Made by a program: the position numbers and the translations under genes
The notes under the pieces: model-generated
Told to the model about the DNA's origin: nothing
Databases searched by the model: none
What the model saw: the letters and a program-made list of their open reading frames with translations, nothing else
NCBI RefSeq assembly: GCF_004014775.2
Contig: NZ_CP042808.1
Location: forward strand, 1,702,001-1,766,000
DNA length: 64,000 nt
Direction: 5' to 3'
From: Acetobacter oryzoeni
Lineage (GTDB): Bacteria; Pseudomonadota; Alphaproteobacteria; Acetobacterales; Acetobacteraceae
In this document: piece after piece, positions 33,107 to 42,701 of the stretch
Numbering within the stretch: position 1 is the stretch's first letter
How the letters are laid out: each line of letters begins with the position of its first letter

Positions 33107-34360
33107 CTGCTGCGTTATAAAACTATGTGCCAAGCGTAAGTCTTCTACAAAGCGTGCGTATTCACGTGCTTTGGCTTCTTCATTCGGCAGACGCAGCAGA
33201 TAAGACGGGTGCACTGTTACCAGTCCCGAACACTGCTCATCCAACTGGAATACGCGCGAACGCTCACGCGAGATGGTAACAGGCCGCTTGAGAAGACTCT
33301 GTGCTGCCGTAACACCTAACATAACAATCAGCTTAGGATGTACCAGCCTACGCTCTGCATCCAACCAGATTCGGCAGGCATCGACAGACTCCATATCTGG
33401 CTTTTGGTGAAGGCGCCTGTTGTTTCTCCATGTGAAGCGGAAGTGCTTTACGGCGTTTGTCACGTAAACGTGATCTCGCAAAATGCCAGCCTCTTCCAAC
33501 GCCCTATCAAACACCTGCCCAGCAGGCCCCACAAATGGGCGGCCTGCCAGATCTTCCTGATCTCCTGGCTGTTCACCAACAAACATCAGAGGCGTATTTT
33601 CTGCACCCTCGCCAAAAACCGTGCGGTTAGCTGGTTGCCATAAGGAGCAGGCTCTACAATCCATAGCCTCTGCTGACAGAGAGGCGAGAGAAGGTGCTTG
33701 TGCAACATCTTCTAGCGTCGGCACCAGCACAGTATTGGGGTACCCCTGCCAGATACCCTGCCCGTCTTTCTGCCACATCTCAGCAGATACGTGCGCGGCC
33801 TCTGCTTCCCCCTGCGCGAAATGGAGTTGGGTTCCATCCCACCACATACGCCGATAAGGTGTAATCACCTCCCACGGTTGGGCATTGCGCTCTACACAGA
33901 AGTGTCCGTTTGCTTCCACAATATAATTCTGCGGGGTGTAGTGTAGGCTTTTACCTTGGTGTTGCGCACTGAATGCCGAGAAAGCCAGACGAAATTGTTC
34001 CGTTTCTTGCTTAACATTTTGCACAAGCTCTCGAAGCCGCTGAATATCTGGATCTTCCCGCAGATCCTCCATATCCAGTAAGCCATGCGCAAAACGATAA
34101 ACAACACGATATAAAAGCGCGAAACGTTCAGGAGGATGCGCCTGCAATGCTTCCAGCACGGCTGTCACCAATTTGCGTGGAAGGTTAAGGGGAGCATCAT
34201 TATCTGCGGAATCTGGGGCTTCCAGCTTCCAAGGAGCTTCCCCTTTGCCCGCAACACGCCAGCTTATACTTTCAGGAAGCACCTGCTTTTGCACATAATG
34301 GCGCGCAGCAGCCCTCCATGTCGCCAGATCTACCTGATGCGCCAGAACAATCTCAACCAT
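33098..34360 (-). CDS. UdgX-type uracil-DNA binding protein fused to DUF4130
   Basis: A 420-residue fusion. The N-terminal ~200 residues ([34 protein letters not shown], then [19 protein letters not shown] and [11 protein letters not shown]) match DUF4130. The C-terminal uracil-DNA-glycosylase fold carries motif [21 protein letters not shown] and motif B HPSYLLR. The loop [20 protein letters not shown] keeps the Arg-Arg-x-His of the UdgX KRRIH loop, whose His forms a covalent bond to uracil in DNA in characterised members. Cysteines near CRACSLW could help bind an Fe-S cluster, as in family 4 UDGs. Likely a DNA damage response protein; start at 34360 ([12 protein letters not shown]) fits the domain. 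Confidence 0.87.
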   Translation of the reverse strand: MVEIVLAHQVDLATWRAAARHYVQKQVLPESISWRVAGKGEAPWKLEAPDSADNDAPLNLPRKLVTAVLEALQAHPPERFALLYRVVYRFAHGLLDMEDLREDPDIQRLRELVQNVKQETEQFRLAFSAFSAQHQGKSLHYTPQNYIVEANGHFCVERNAQPWEVITPYRRMWWDGTQLHFAQGEAEAAHVSAEMWQKDGQGIWQGYPNTVLVPTLEDVAQAPSLASLSAEAMDCRACSLWQPANRTVFGEGAENTPLMFVGEQPGDQEDLAGRPFVGPAGQVFDRALEEAGILRDHVYVTNAVKHFRFTWRNNRRLHQKPDMESVDACRIWLDAERRLVHPKLIVMLGVTAAQSLLKRPVTISRERSRVFQLDEQCSGLVTVHPSYLLRLPNEEAKAREYARFVEDLRLAHSFITQQSD

Positions 34361-34388
34361 CCCCGGCTCCCCTTATTCCTTACATCCG

Positions 34389-35939
34389 TCAGGCGCGTTT
34401 ACGGTTTAAACGCCTGCGCAGGCCTGCCAGCACATCTGCCAAGTCCATAACCCCCAGCACATGCAACATACCCGCATAAAATATGCCCCCAAGCCCGACC
34501 ATAACTGTCAGCCATATCAGGCGCATGAGAAAATGCGCTGGTAGCGGCAACAAGGTTTCCACCCCAACAAGAATTACCGCCATAACGGCAGCAGCCAGCC
34601 CCACCCGGCCAATACCGCCCAATGTTTCCGGCGCAAGAAGCAGGGCATTTTTTTGCCGCAGTAAAAAGGCCAACACAGCTACATTGATAAAAGCAGCCAA
34701 ACTGCTTGCCAAAGGCGGCCCCATGTGAACGAGCGGCTTCATGAACAATAGATTGAGCACAAAATTAAGCAGCAGAACGCCAATACCAATGTAAACCGGT
34801 GTGCGCGTATCGCCTCGTGCAAAAAATGCCGGAGAGAGCACCTTCACCATTACAAAAGCGGGCAAGCCAATAGCGTAAGCCCGCAAGGATTGTGCCGAAA
34901 GCAGCGCATCATGCTCTGTGAAAGACCCGTGACCGAACAGCACAATCATGATCGGCCCAGCCAGCACTAACAAACCGGCCACAGCAGGAAGTGTCAGCAA
35001 CAACACATATTCAATGGACCGATTTTGTGCAGCATGGGCTGCATCTGTTTCTCCTGCCGCTAAATGGCGCGTCAGAACAGGCAACAGCGTGGTACCGGCA
35101 GCGGCTCCCAAAACCCCTAACGGCAACTGGTTAATCCGATCTGCAAAATACATGAGGGAAACACTGCCTGCGGGCAGCAGCGTGCCAATAATGGTATCAA
35201 TGGTAAGGTTAATCTGCCCAACGCCGCTGCCTATCAGCCCTGGCACCATACGGCGCAGCAACAGGCGTATACGGGGCGTAAGAGAGGGCCACAAAGGCGT
35301 AAGACCAAAATGCGCCCGCTCACACGCCCAGAACAATAACCCTAGCTGTGCAACACCAGATGCCGTTACCCCCCATGCCGCAGCGTAAGCAACATTTGGC
35401 AAAAAGGGCGAAGCCAGCAGAATGGCTGCAATCCCCACCACATTGAAAGCCAAGTATGCCGCTGAGGCCACACCAAACCGATGCAAGCCGTTAAGAACGC
35501 CAGCCAATAAAGCCGCAGCACAAATCAGCACCAGATAAGGAAAAGTAATACGACTTAAACTGACAGCCAGGGCGTATCTATCTCCACTTTGCAAAAAACC
35601 GGGGGCGATAACCTTAAGAACCTGCGGCATAAAAATTTCGCCCAGCACGCATAAAAACAGCAGCCAGACCAGCATGACACCTAATGCTCTGCGCGCGAAA
35701 AGCTGCGCTTCTTCCTTACCTTCCCGCGTCAGCACAGAAGAAAACAAAGGTACAAATGCTGCGTTAAACGCGCCCTCTCCAAACAGACGCCGGAACATAT
35801 TGGGCAGACGAAACGCAACCTGATAGGCATCCTGCAATGCCCCCGCCCCCATAAAGGCAGCCAGAAGCTGATCACGAACAAGACCAAGAATACGGCTGAG
35901 CATTGTCCAGCCGCCAACGGTAAGGAAATTTTTGAGCAT
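34389..35939 (-). CDS. murJ: Lipid II flippase MurJ
   Basis: Inner-membrane MOP-superfamily protein that flips lipid II to the periplasmic side for peptidoglycan synthesis. The 516-residue protein has 13-14 spans and the family N-terminus LKNFLTVGGWTMLSRILGLVRDQLLAAFMGAG, RLPNMFRRLFGEGAFNAAFVPLFS (with the conserved Arg residues) and FFARGDTRTPVYIG. Full length and intact. Codon use and position suggest a housekeeping gene; it lies 28 bases upstream of the UdgX-like gene on the same strand and has a 224-base divergent gap to the AI-2E-type permease. Confidence 0.96.
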   Translation of the reverse strand: MLKNFLTVGGWTMLSRILGLVRDQLLAAFMGAGALQDAYQVAFRLPNMFRRLFGEGAFNAAFVPLFSSVLTREGKEEAQLFARRALGVMLVWLLFLCVLGEIFMPQVLKVIAPGFLQSGDRYALAVSLSRITFPYLVLICAAALLAGVLNGLHRFGVASAAYLAFNVVGIAAILLASPFLPNVAYAAAWGVTASGVAQLGLLFWACERAHFGLTPLWPSLTPRIRLLLRRMVPGLIGSGVGQINLTIDTIIGTLLPAGSVSLMYFADRINQLPLGVLGAAAGTTLLPVLTRHLAAGETDAAHAAQNRSIEYVLLLTLPAVAGLLVLAGPIMIVLFGHGSFTEHDALLSAQSLRAYAIGLPAFVMVKVLSPAFFARGDTRTPVYIGIGVLLLNFVLNLLFMKPLVHMGPPLASSLAAFINVAVLAFLLRQKNALLLAPETLGGIGRVGLAAAVMAVILVGVETLLPLPAHFLMRLIWLTVMVGLGGIFYAGMLHVLGVMDLADVLAGLRRRLNRKRA

Positions 35940-36021
35940 GACAGGATCAGTTCTTACTACGCCGCAGGAAACTGCGCGACACTAACGAAAGTGTCAGAAA
36001 AAGATACGGGAATATGATCCT

Positions 36022-36118
36022 TATGCGGCATATCGGGTTATGGCATAGGCACGACCGCCATAGCGCGATATGGTCTGATAACTAAACTTATGCTCACCAC
36101 AGCATACAAGGTATGCTG
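36022..36118. promoter_or_regulatory. Inverted repeats in the murJ/permease divergent region
   Basis: Three related palindromic pieces lie in the 224-base divergent gap: TATGCGGCATA (36022-36032), TATGGCATA (36040-36048, imperfect) and CAGCATAC-AAG-GTATGCTG (36100-36118, perfect 8-base arms). The shared TATGC/GCATA core suggests binding sites for one regulator; the last could also be an RNA hairpin in the permease leader. Confidence 0.4.
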
Positions 36119-36163
36119 AAGATAGAATGTTATTGCGGAACCCCTCGGAGAACACACCGGAAT

Positions 36164-37285
36164 ATGCCCGATTCATTGCCATCACAATTTCTTCCGGATT
36201 CACCACGGTGCTCTCTTATCAAACCAAGCCAGCGCTCTCGCCGGGGGCAGGAAATGGCGCGTACAGTTCTGGCGCTGTTTATTGTAGGGGTAGCCGTTTA
36301 CACAATTCAGGGCTTTCTGCCTGCATTGGCGTGGGGGAGCGTTTTTGCCATTGCCACATGGCCGCTTTATACGCGCGCCTGCAATAAATGGCCCCATGCG
36401 GCATCTGGCACGCTTTTGCCCCTGTTATTTACAGCGGCCATGGCATTGCTATTTGTTATACCGCTTACGCTTGTCACGCTGGAAGCTGTAGGCGAGGCCC
36501 AGAGCGCGCTGGAATGGGTATCTCACGCACGTGAATATGGCGTGCCTGTACCCGATGCCATTCATCGCCTGCCTTTCGGCAGCGCCGCCATAAGCAAATG
36601 GTGGCAGGCCCATCTTTCAGACCCGCGTGATCTTTCTGGCATGCTGGGTAATCTAGATAGCAAAGGCGTAGCTGTTACGCGTGCCGTGGGTTCGCAAGTT
36701 GCGCATCGTGCCACATTGTTCTGCTTTTCCATCCTCACCCTGTTTTTTCTTTATAAGGATGGGCTTTCCGTTATCCGCCAGTGCCGTGTTGTTTCATGCC
36801 GGGCTTTTGGCAAACGGGGGGAAAGCATTGGACGGCAGATTGTTGCGTCCATTCACGGCTCTGTTCAGGGGCTAGTGCTGGTAGGTATTGGAGAAGGCCT
36901 GCTGCTTGGCATTATTTACGTATTTGCCCATGCACCGCATCCTGCTCTATTTGGCGTGATTACTGCCGTAGCTGCCATGATCCCTTTTTGCGCCATGATA
37001 GCAGTTGGTTTGGTTTCCCTGCTTATTCTGGTGCAGGGTAGCTCTGTTGCCGCCATTACAACCTTTTGTGTTGGCGCTGTGATTATTTTTACAGCTGACC
37101 ATTTTATCCGCCCTGCCCTTATTGGCGGCAGCACCAAGCTACCTTTCCTTTGGGTGCTTTTGGGTATTCTGGGCGGCGCAGAAACCTGGGGCCTGATTGG
37201 CCTGTTTATTGGGCCAGCCGTTATGGCCGCACTTAATCTGCTGTGGTGCCGGTGGGCATACGGAAACAACCCAAAAGCCAGTTAG
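36164..37285 (+). CDS. AI-2E family (PerM-type) membrane transporter
   Basis: Polytopic membrane protein of the AI-2 exporter/PerM family, 373 residues, about 8 spans. Typical pieces are LGTPAL-type hydrophobic repeats early (VLALFIVGVAVYTIQGFLPALAWG), a soluble middle (residues 110-190) and the C-terminal hallmark ALIGGSTKLPFLWVLLGILGGAETWGLIGLFIGPAVMA. Substrates of most members are unknown. The ATG at 36164 (MPDSLPSQ) is preferred over the open-frame start at 36113; another candidate is 36254 (MARTVLALF). The last codons and stop form half of a long hairpin. Confidence 0.87.
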   Translation: MPDSLPSQFLPDSPRCSLIKPSQRSRRGQEMARTVLALFIVGVAVYTIQGFLPALAWGSVFAIATWPLYTRACNKWPHAASGTLLPLLFTAAMALLFVIPLTLVTLEAVGEAQSALEWVSHAREYGVPVPDAIHRLPFGSAAISKWWQAHLSDPRDLSGMLGNLDSKGVAVTRAVGSQVAHRATLFCFSILTLFFLYKDGLSVIRQCRVVSCRAFGKRGESIGRQIVASIHGSVQGLVLVGIGEGLLLGIIYVFAHAPHPALFGVITAVAAMIPFCAMIAVGLVSLLILVQGSSVAAITTFCVGAVIIFTADHFIRPALIGGSTKLPFLWVLLGILGGAETWGLIGLFIGPAVMAALNLLWCRWAYGNNPKAS

Positions 37286-37299
37286 GCTTTTGGGTTGTT
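37265..37299. terminator. Long hairpin spanning the permease stop codon
   Basis: AACAACCCAAAAGCC (37265-37279) and GGCTTTTGGGTTGTT (37285-37299) form a perfect 15-pair stem with a 5-base loop. The stop codon lies in the loop/first stem base. It separates the permease (+) from tRNA-Pro (-) and could stop both. Confidence 0.7.
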
Positions 37300-37327
37300 C
37301 TGCAACACTGATTTTTCAGAGAAAATA

Positions 37328-37401
37328 TCGGGCAGGCGGGATTCGAACCCACGACCCCCAGTCCCCCAGACTGATGCGCTACCAGACTGCGCTACTGCCC
37401 G
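37328..37401 (-). tRNA. tRNA-Pro (anticodon GGG)
   Basis: On the minus strand the sequence folds as a complete cloverleaf: acceptor CGGGCAG/CTGCCCG, D-stem GCGC/GCGC, anticodon stem TCAGT/ACTGG with loop CTGGGGG (anticodon GGG), and T-arm GTGGGTTCGAATCC. Discriminator base A; CCA is not encoded. It reads CCC and CCU proline codons. It lies just downstream of the MerR gene and may be transcribed with that operon or alone. Confidence 0.97.
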
Positions 37402-37464
37402 TTAAGTGTGAAGTGGTATTTAGCAGGAGGTTTTCTGCAACACAACCCACCCCAGACACAATTT

Positions 37465-38329
<865 letters not shown>

Positions 38330-38337
<8 letters not shown>

Positions 38338-38650
38338 GATCATGCTCCGCTTCTGCATCTAGCGTTTCGTGGTTTACTTCAGCGCGCAGAAGCTGACTCG
38401 GACGAAAGACCAAGACCGAACGCGGCAAAATCGGAACTTCCTCACCCGTTTTCGGGTTTCGGCCACTCCGTTGGCCTTTTTTCCTCACGGAGAAAGTGCC
38501 AAATCCGCTGATTTTAACACTTTCGCCGCGTTCAAGAGCGTCCATCACCGTCTCTAGAACATCTTCCAGAAGAACGGAGGATTCTTTACGAGACAGGCCA
38601 ACCTGCTGATAGATCTGCTCTATCAAGGATGCACGTGTGACAGTTTCCAT
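38330..38650 (-). CDS. ihfA: Integration host factor subunit alpha
   Basis: DNA-bending partner of IhfB. The 106-residue protein has [55 protein letters not shown] and the C-terminal [11 protein letters not shown], diagnostic of IhfA. An acidic His/Asp tail (AEAEHDHD) follows the core. It lies between fabH (72-base gap) and the MerR gene (8-base overlap), the conserved alphaproteobacterial order. Confidence 0.96.
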
Positions 38651-38722
38651 AAAAATTAAAGTAACACGCTTACACGCCGCGTCAATTCATTCACGCAGTT
38701 GTGCTTACAATATGTTCTGAAA

Positions 38723-39688
38723 TTATAGCCTTACCAAAGCAGAACCCCATGTCAGGCCACCACCCAAGGCTTCCATCAAAACCAGGTCACCTTTCTGGAT
38801 ACGCCCATCACGCACAGCCTCATCCAATGCCAAAGGCACAGATGCAGCCGATGTATTGGCATGCCGATCAACCGTAACCACTACCCGTTCAGCTGGCAGA
38901 TTCAGCTTTTTGGCAACACCTTCAATAATGCGGATATTGGCCTGATGTGGCACCAGCCAATCTACATCTGCGTAAGAAAGACCTTCAGCTTCCAGCGCTT
39001 CATCTACAGAGGATGAAAGCTTGCCAACGGCATGGCGGAACACATCACGCCCGCTCATTTTCAGATGTCCGCTTTTATCTGGCTGCCCCACAGCACCGTC
39101 CACATACAACAGATCTCCTGCTGTCCCATCGGAATGCAAATGCGTGGAAAGAATGCCGCGATCACCCGGCTCATCCGAAGCGGAGAGCACAACGGCCCCG
39201 GCACCATCCCCAAACAGCACGCAGGTTGTGCGGTCTTCCCAATCCATAATGCGGGAATACACTTCAGACCCAATAACCAGCGCATTCCGAATCTGGCCAG
39301 AACGGATAAACGCATCTGCTGTGGAAAGTGCAAAAATAAAGCCCGAGCACGCAGCCGCAATATCAAAGCCAAAGCCCCGCTTCATGCCCAATGCGGCCTG
39401 AACACGTACTGCTGTTGCTGGAAAAGCCTGATCTGGCGTGGCTGTTGCCACAAAAACCGCATCAATATCTTCAGCCGTCAGCCCTGCATAATCCAGAGCA
39501 CGCCTTGCGGCCTCTGCCCCCATACTGGCTGCCGTATCATTCGGCCCAACAAGATGGCGGCGGGTAATACCTGTGCGGGTTCTGATCCATTCATCTGATG
39601 TTTCAAGACGTTCTGCCAGCTCTGCATTGCTGACAACCCGATCTGGCAGGAAACCGCCAAACCCTACCAGAAGCGAACGTTTCGCCAT
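38723..39688 (-). CDS. fabH: 3-oxoacyl-ACP synthase III
   Basis: Starts fatty acid synthesis by joining acetyl-CoA and malonyl-ACP. The 321-residue protein has the catalytic Cys in AACSGFIFAL (about residue 115), His in VPHQANIRI and Asn in HANTSAASVPLAL, in the usual order. The ATG at 39688 (MAKRSLLVGFGGFLPD) matches the family; the earlier in-frame ATG at 39703 is less likely. It follows plsX on the same strand, the usual arrangement. Confidence 0.96.
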   Translation of the reverse strand: MAKRSLLVGFGGFLPDRVVSNAELAERLETSDEWIRTRTGITRRHLVGPNDTAASMGAEAARRALDYAGLTAEDIDAVFVATATPDQAFPATAVRVQAALGMKRGFGFDIAAACSGFIFALSTADAFIRSGQIRNALVIGSEVYSRIMDWEDRTTCVLFGDGAGAVVLSASDEPGDRGILSTHLHSDGTAGDLLYVDGAVGQPDKSGHLKMSGRDVFRHAVGKLSSSVDEALEAEGLSYADVDWLVPHQANIRIIEGVAKKLNLPAERVVVTVDRHANTSAASVPLALDEAVRDGRIQKGDLVLMEALGGGLTWGSALVRL

Positions 39689-39767
39689 AAACCGTTCTTT
39701 CATTATCAGCCAACAGCATGCGGTAGCGACCCAACATGCCGCTACTGATCAGACAGTCTTGCACCAA

Positions 39768-40874
39768 TCAGGAAACGGGAACCGCTGGCTCGCGCTCCTC
39801 CGCATTTTGCTGGGGAGAGAGAAGTGCACTCATATGGGAGAGACGATCACGAATACTGTCATTAAATCCGTGCGTCACCATATCCATTGCCACATCAACT
39901 GCTGCGGCAAATCCTTCTGCATCCGTGCCGCCGTGAGACTTAACAACCACACCGTTCAGGCCCACAAAAACGGCCCCATTGTACCGGCGTGGATCAAGCC
40001 ATTCCTTCATGCGTTCCAAGCCCGGACGCACAAGCAGATATCCAATTTTGGAAACAATACCACGCTTAAATACGCGCCGCAGGAGAGTGGTTGCCATTTT
40101 AAGCACCCCTTCCCCGGTTTTAAGCGCGACATTTCCGGTAAAGCCATCAGTCACAACCACATCGGTTGTGCCTGCGGTAATATCATGCCCTTCCACAAAT
40201 CCGTGGAACTGCGAAGCCAATGGGCTTTCTCGCAGGGCTTCTGCTGCTACACGCAGCTTTTCATCACCCTTCAGTTCTTCCGAACCGATATTGAGCAACC
40301 CGATAGAGGGCGCAGGCAGCCCCAACACAGCCTTGGCAAAAGCTTCACCCATTACGGCAAACTCTACAAGGTTGCGCCAGTCACACGCCACATTCGCACC
40401 CAGATCCAGCATGACCACATCACCCTTGATGGTAGGGCTGATGGCCGCCATGGCCGGACGGGAAATACCCGGAAGGGTTTTAACAACAATCTTGGCCAAA
40501 GCCAGCATGGCGCCGCTGTTGCCAGCAGAAACCACACCACGGGCGCGGCCACTTGCCACGGCATCCATGGCAAGGCGCATGGACGATTGCCGCATCCGCA
40601 AAGCAGATGTTGGCTTCATATCCATTGGGATAGACTGATCCGTATGCCAGATGGTGCATATGGATGCAGCCTTGGGGTACTTTGCCAGCAAAGGCCGCAA
40701 CTGGGCTTCATCCCCCAGCAGCAGCACCTTGATGCCTCGGTGCCGTTCAGCGGCGGCGGCGAGCCCGGCCACAACAACTTCCGGAGCCCCATCACCTCCC
40801 ATTCCATCCACGGCAAGGCTGAACACCTCGTCCTGTTCAGAAAGGGAATTATCTGGAATCTCGGTCTTGTTCAT
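39768..40874 (-). CDS. plsX: Phosphate acyltransferase PlsX
   Basis: Makes acyl-phosphate from acyl-ACP for phospholipid synthesis with PlsY. The 368-residue protein starts with a short extension, then SLAVDGMGGDGAPEVVVAGLAAA, the diagnostic PlsX opening. Later motifs include SAGNSGAMLALAKIVVKTLPGISRPA and LLNIGSEELKGDEKL. The ATG at 40874 is preferred over 40913. It sits between rpmF and fabH, the conserved order. Confidence 0.96.
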   Translation of the reverse strand: MNKTEIPDNSLSEQDEVFSLAVDGMGGDGAPEVVVAGLAAAAERHRGIKVLLLGDEAQLRPLLAKYPKAASICTIWHTDQSIPMDMKPTSALRMRQSSMRLAMDAVASGRARGVVSAGNSGAMLALAKIVVKTLPGISRPAMAAISPTIKGDVVMLDLGANVACDWRNLVEFAVMGEAFAKAVLGLPAPSIGLLNIGSEELKGDEKLRVAAEALRESPLASQFHGFVEGHDITAGTTDVVVTDGFTGNVALKTGEGVLKMATTLLRRVFKRGIVSKIGYLLVRPGLERMKEWLDPRRYNGAVFVGLNGVVVKSHGGTDAEGFAAAVDVAMDMVTHGFNDSIRDRLSHMSALLSPQQNAEEREPAVPVS

Positions 40875-40961
40875 GCCTGCTTCTCTGCCATACCGCAGAT
40901 GCCTTGCTCCCACAGAACGCGCATCACGCTGTAATGCGCGTTTTACCGCAAACCCACGCTA

Positions 40962-41165
40962 TTAAGCGCGGACAGCAACCTTAAGTGCCTTACCGGAAGC
41001 AACCACTTCACGACCATCGTAATGGCCACAATGGCTGCACACATGGTGCGGGCGCTTCAGTTCGCCACAGTTAGAGCATTCAGCAAAAGCTTCCACGTTC
41101 AGAGCTTCATGGCTGCGACGCATGCCACGACGTGAAGGCGAGGTTTTCTTCTTGGGTACAGCCAT
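40962..41165 (-). CDS. rpmF: Large ribosomal subunit protein bL32
   Basis: Small 50S protein, 67 residues. Begins [22 protein letters not shown] as all bL32 proteins do, followed by the Cys pairs [18 protein letters not shown] of a zinc ribbon, here all four cysteines kept. Between yceD and plsX, the widespread order yceD-rpmF-plsX-fabH. Confidence 0.97.
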   Translation of the reverse strand: MAVPKKKTSPSRRGMRRSHEALNVEAFAECSNCGELKRPHHVCSHCGHYDGREVVASGKALKVAVRA

Positions 41166-41330
41166 GAGCCCGAGCCCCCTCTTGAAAAACGGTTTAAAAA
41201 CGCCTGGCAGCGTGTTTTTTCACCCCACCAGACAACAACACAGGTTTATCACCAGACTGAGCCGGGGCCTCTAGCAGACGACAAGCTTTTTCGCAAGCAA
41301 TCCAGAAAGAAAACCCGTACCGCGCCCAGA

Positions 41331-41885
41331 TCAGGCCTTGCCCGGTTTGAGCCGAGACAGGGCCGCAAAGGGGTTCTGCTTTTCATCCTGCTCCCCTTCT
41401 TCCAGAAGCTTCTCTGCCTCTTCCTCGCTCAGGACAAGGCCTTCTGGCAGATCAATTTCTGGCGCATGTGGGTATGGGTCCAGATCAAGAGCAAACTGCT
41501 CTACAGCGGCTTCGCCCAGATCTATATCCTGACCTTCATACGGAATTTCATCAATTGCATCCAGATCAGGCTCATCCGGTTCTACAAACCGTTCAGAAGG
41601 CACAAACCGAACACTGAATGCTCCTGCCAGAACATCCTCAAAGTTTTCAAGGCTAACAACGCAGGTCTGCGTATAATGAACAGCCAGCGCCCCTTCTGCC
41701 TCCACCACACTGTGCCTATCTGCCTTTAGCAGATACCGACAGCGGAAAAGCGTAATTTTTGGCAAACCAAGGCGGCGGGCAATTGCTGCGCATTCCTGTT
41801 CTGTTGCTTCCACCGTCACTGCTGTTTCCTGCCCCCCGATTCGGCGCAATGCCATTGGGCGGGAAAATTCTGGTTTTTCAGACAT
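41331..41885 (-). CDS. yceD: YceD/DUF177 family protein
   Basis: Accessory protein of the 23S rRNA/rpmF locus; in plants and E. coli relatives it is linked to 23S rRNA accumulation. The 184-residue product from the ATG at 41885 (MSEKPEFSRPMALRRIG) has the family CVVSLENFEDVLAGAFSVRFVP segment and the acidic EIPYEGQDIDLGEAAVEQFALDLDPYP, ending in a Lys-rich PFAALSRLKPGK. The open frame continues far upstream to 42152 but would overlap divergent bamE, so the internal start is preferred. A 165-base gap with a weak A/T-flanked hairpin near 41196-41220 separates it from rpmF. Confidence 0.92.
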   Translation of the reverse strand: MSEKPEFSRPMALRRIGGQETAVTVEATEQECAAIARRLGLPKITLFRCRYLLKADRHSVVEAEGALAVHYTQTCVVSLENFEDVLAGAFSVRFVPSERFVEPDEPDLDAIDEIPYEGQDIDLGEAAVEQFALDLDPYPHAPEIDLPEGLVLSEEEAEKLLEEGEQDEKQNPFAALSRLKPGKA

Positions 41886-42131
41886 AGCAGCCTCCTGAGC
41901 TGGCAGAGGAAGATCGTTTACAGAGGCGCATACACTTACGGGTATCCACCCTTCTGCAACGCTTTTTCTAATTGGGGCTTTTTGAAGGAAAGCTAAAGGG
42001 GGTAAAGTGCAAAAACAGATGGAAAAAACCATTCTGTAATTGACGCTTCGTATCAGTTTGAGGCATCGGACTGTTACATGGCCGCGATGTGCGGATGCCT
42101 TAAATGTTATGCTTAGGGAAGCCCCAACCGA

Positions 42132-42689
42132 ATGAAGCAGCCACGCCAGCATAAAATATCACGCCTGCGTAACACCTGTGGCGCACTGGCAGCAGTGATA
42201 GCGCTTTCTGGCTGTGCCGTGTTTGGGCCAACGCCAACGCCTCGTGGCTCTTTGGTTGAAGCGGATGATTACAACCAGCTTATCCCCGGTGCCAGCACAC
42301 GAGCCGATGCGTTGGATTTGTTAGGCTCCCCCACCACCAAGGGGGCGTTTGATGACAATACATGGATCTATATTTCCATGAGCACATATCTGATTCCCAT
42401 GGATTTTCCGGGAATCGGCAAGCAGCAGGTTGTGGTGCTGAAGTTTGATGATGCCGGGAACCTGCAAAGCCTGCGCACACTGAATAAAAAAGATTCCCGC
42501 TCTGTGGCCATGATCAACAGCATCACCCCCACACCGGGCACAAAAATCAACATCCTCCAGCAAATTCTGGGGAATGTGGGCCGCTACAACCCTATGCAGA
42601 ACATGATGGGTGCTGGTTCGGCTGGTGCTGGCGGCATGGGCATGAACAACCAGGGTCCAGGCCACTTTGGTTCGGGCAACTCTCTGTAA
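42132..42689 (+). CDS. bamE: Outer membrane assembly lipoprotein BamE-like
   Basis: Component of the outer-membrane beta-barrel assembly complex. A 185-residue lipoprotein: basic N-terminus, hydrophobic core and lipobox LSGC (Cys28), then the SmpA/OmlA domain (QLIPGASTRADALDLLGSPTTKGAFDDNTWIYIS and QVVVLKFDDAGNLQSLRTL). A Gly/Met/Asn-rich tail of about 40 residues follows. It diverges from yceD across about 246 bases and converges on the kinase gene (12-base gap). Confidence 0.92.
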   Translation: MKQPRQHKISRLRNTCGALAAVIALSGCAVFGPTPTPRGSLVEADDYNQLIPGASTRADALDLLGSPTTKGAFDDNTWIYISMSTYLIPMDFPGIGKQQVVVLKFDDAGNLQSLRTLNKKDSRSVAMINSITPTPGTKINILQQILGNVGRYNPMQNMMGAGSAGAGGMGMNNQGPGHFGSGNSL

Positions 42690-42701
42690 TCACCTATGGG
42701 T

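Noticed and set aside
39573-40934. A 453-codon plus-strand frame across fabH/plsX
   Set aside because: Antisense shadow of two well-recognised enzymes; no domain of its own.
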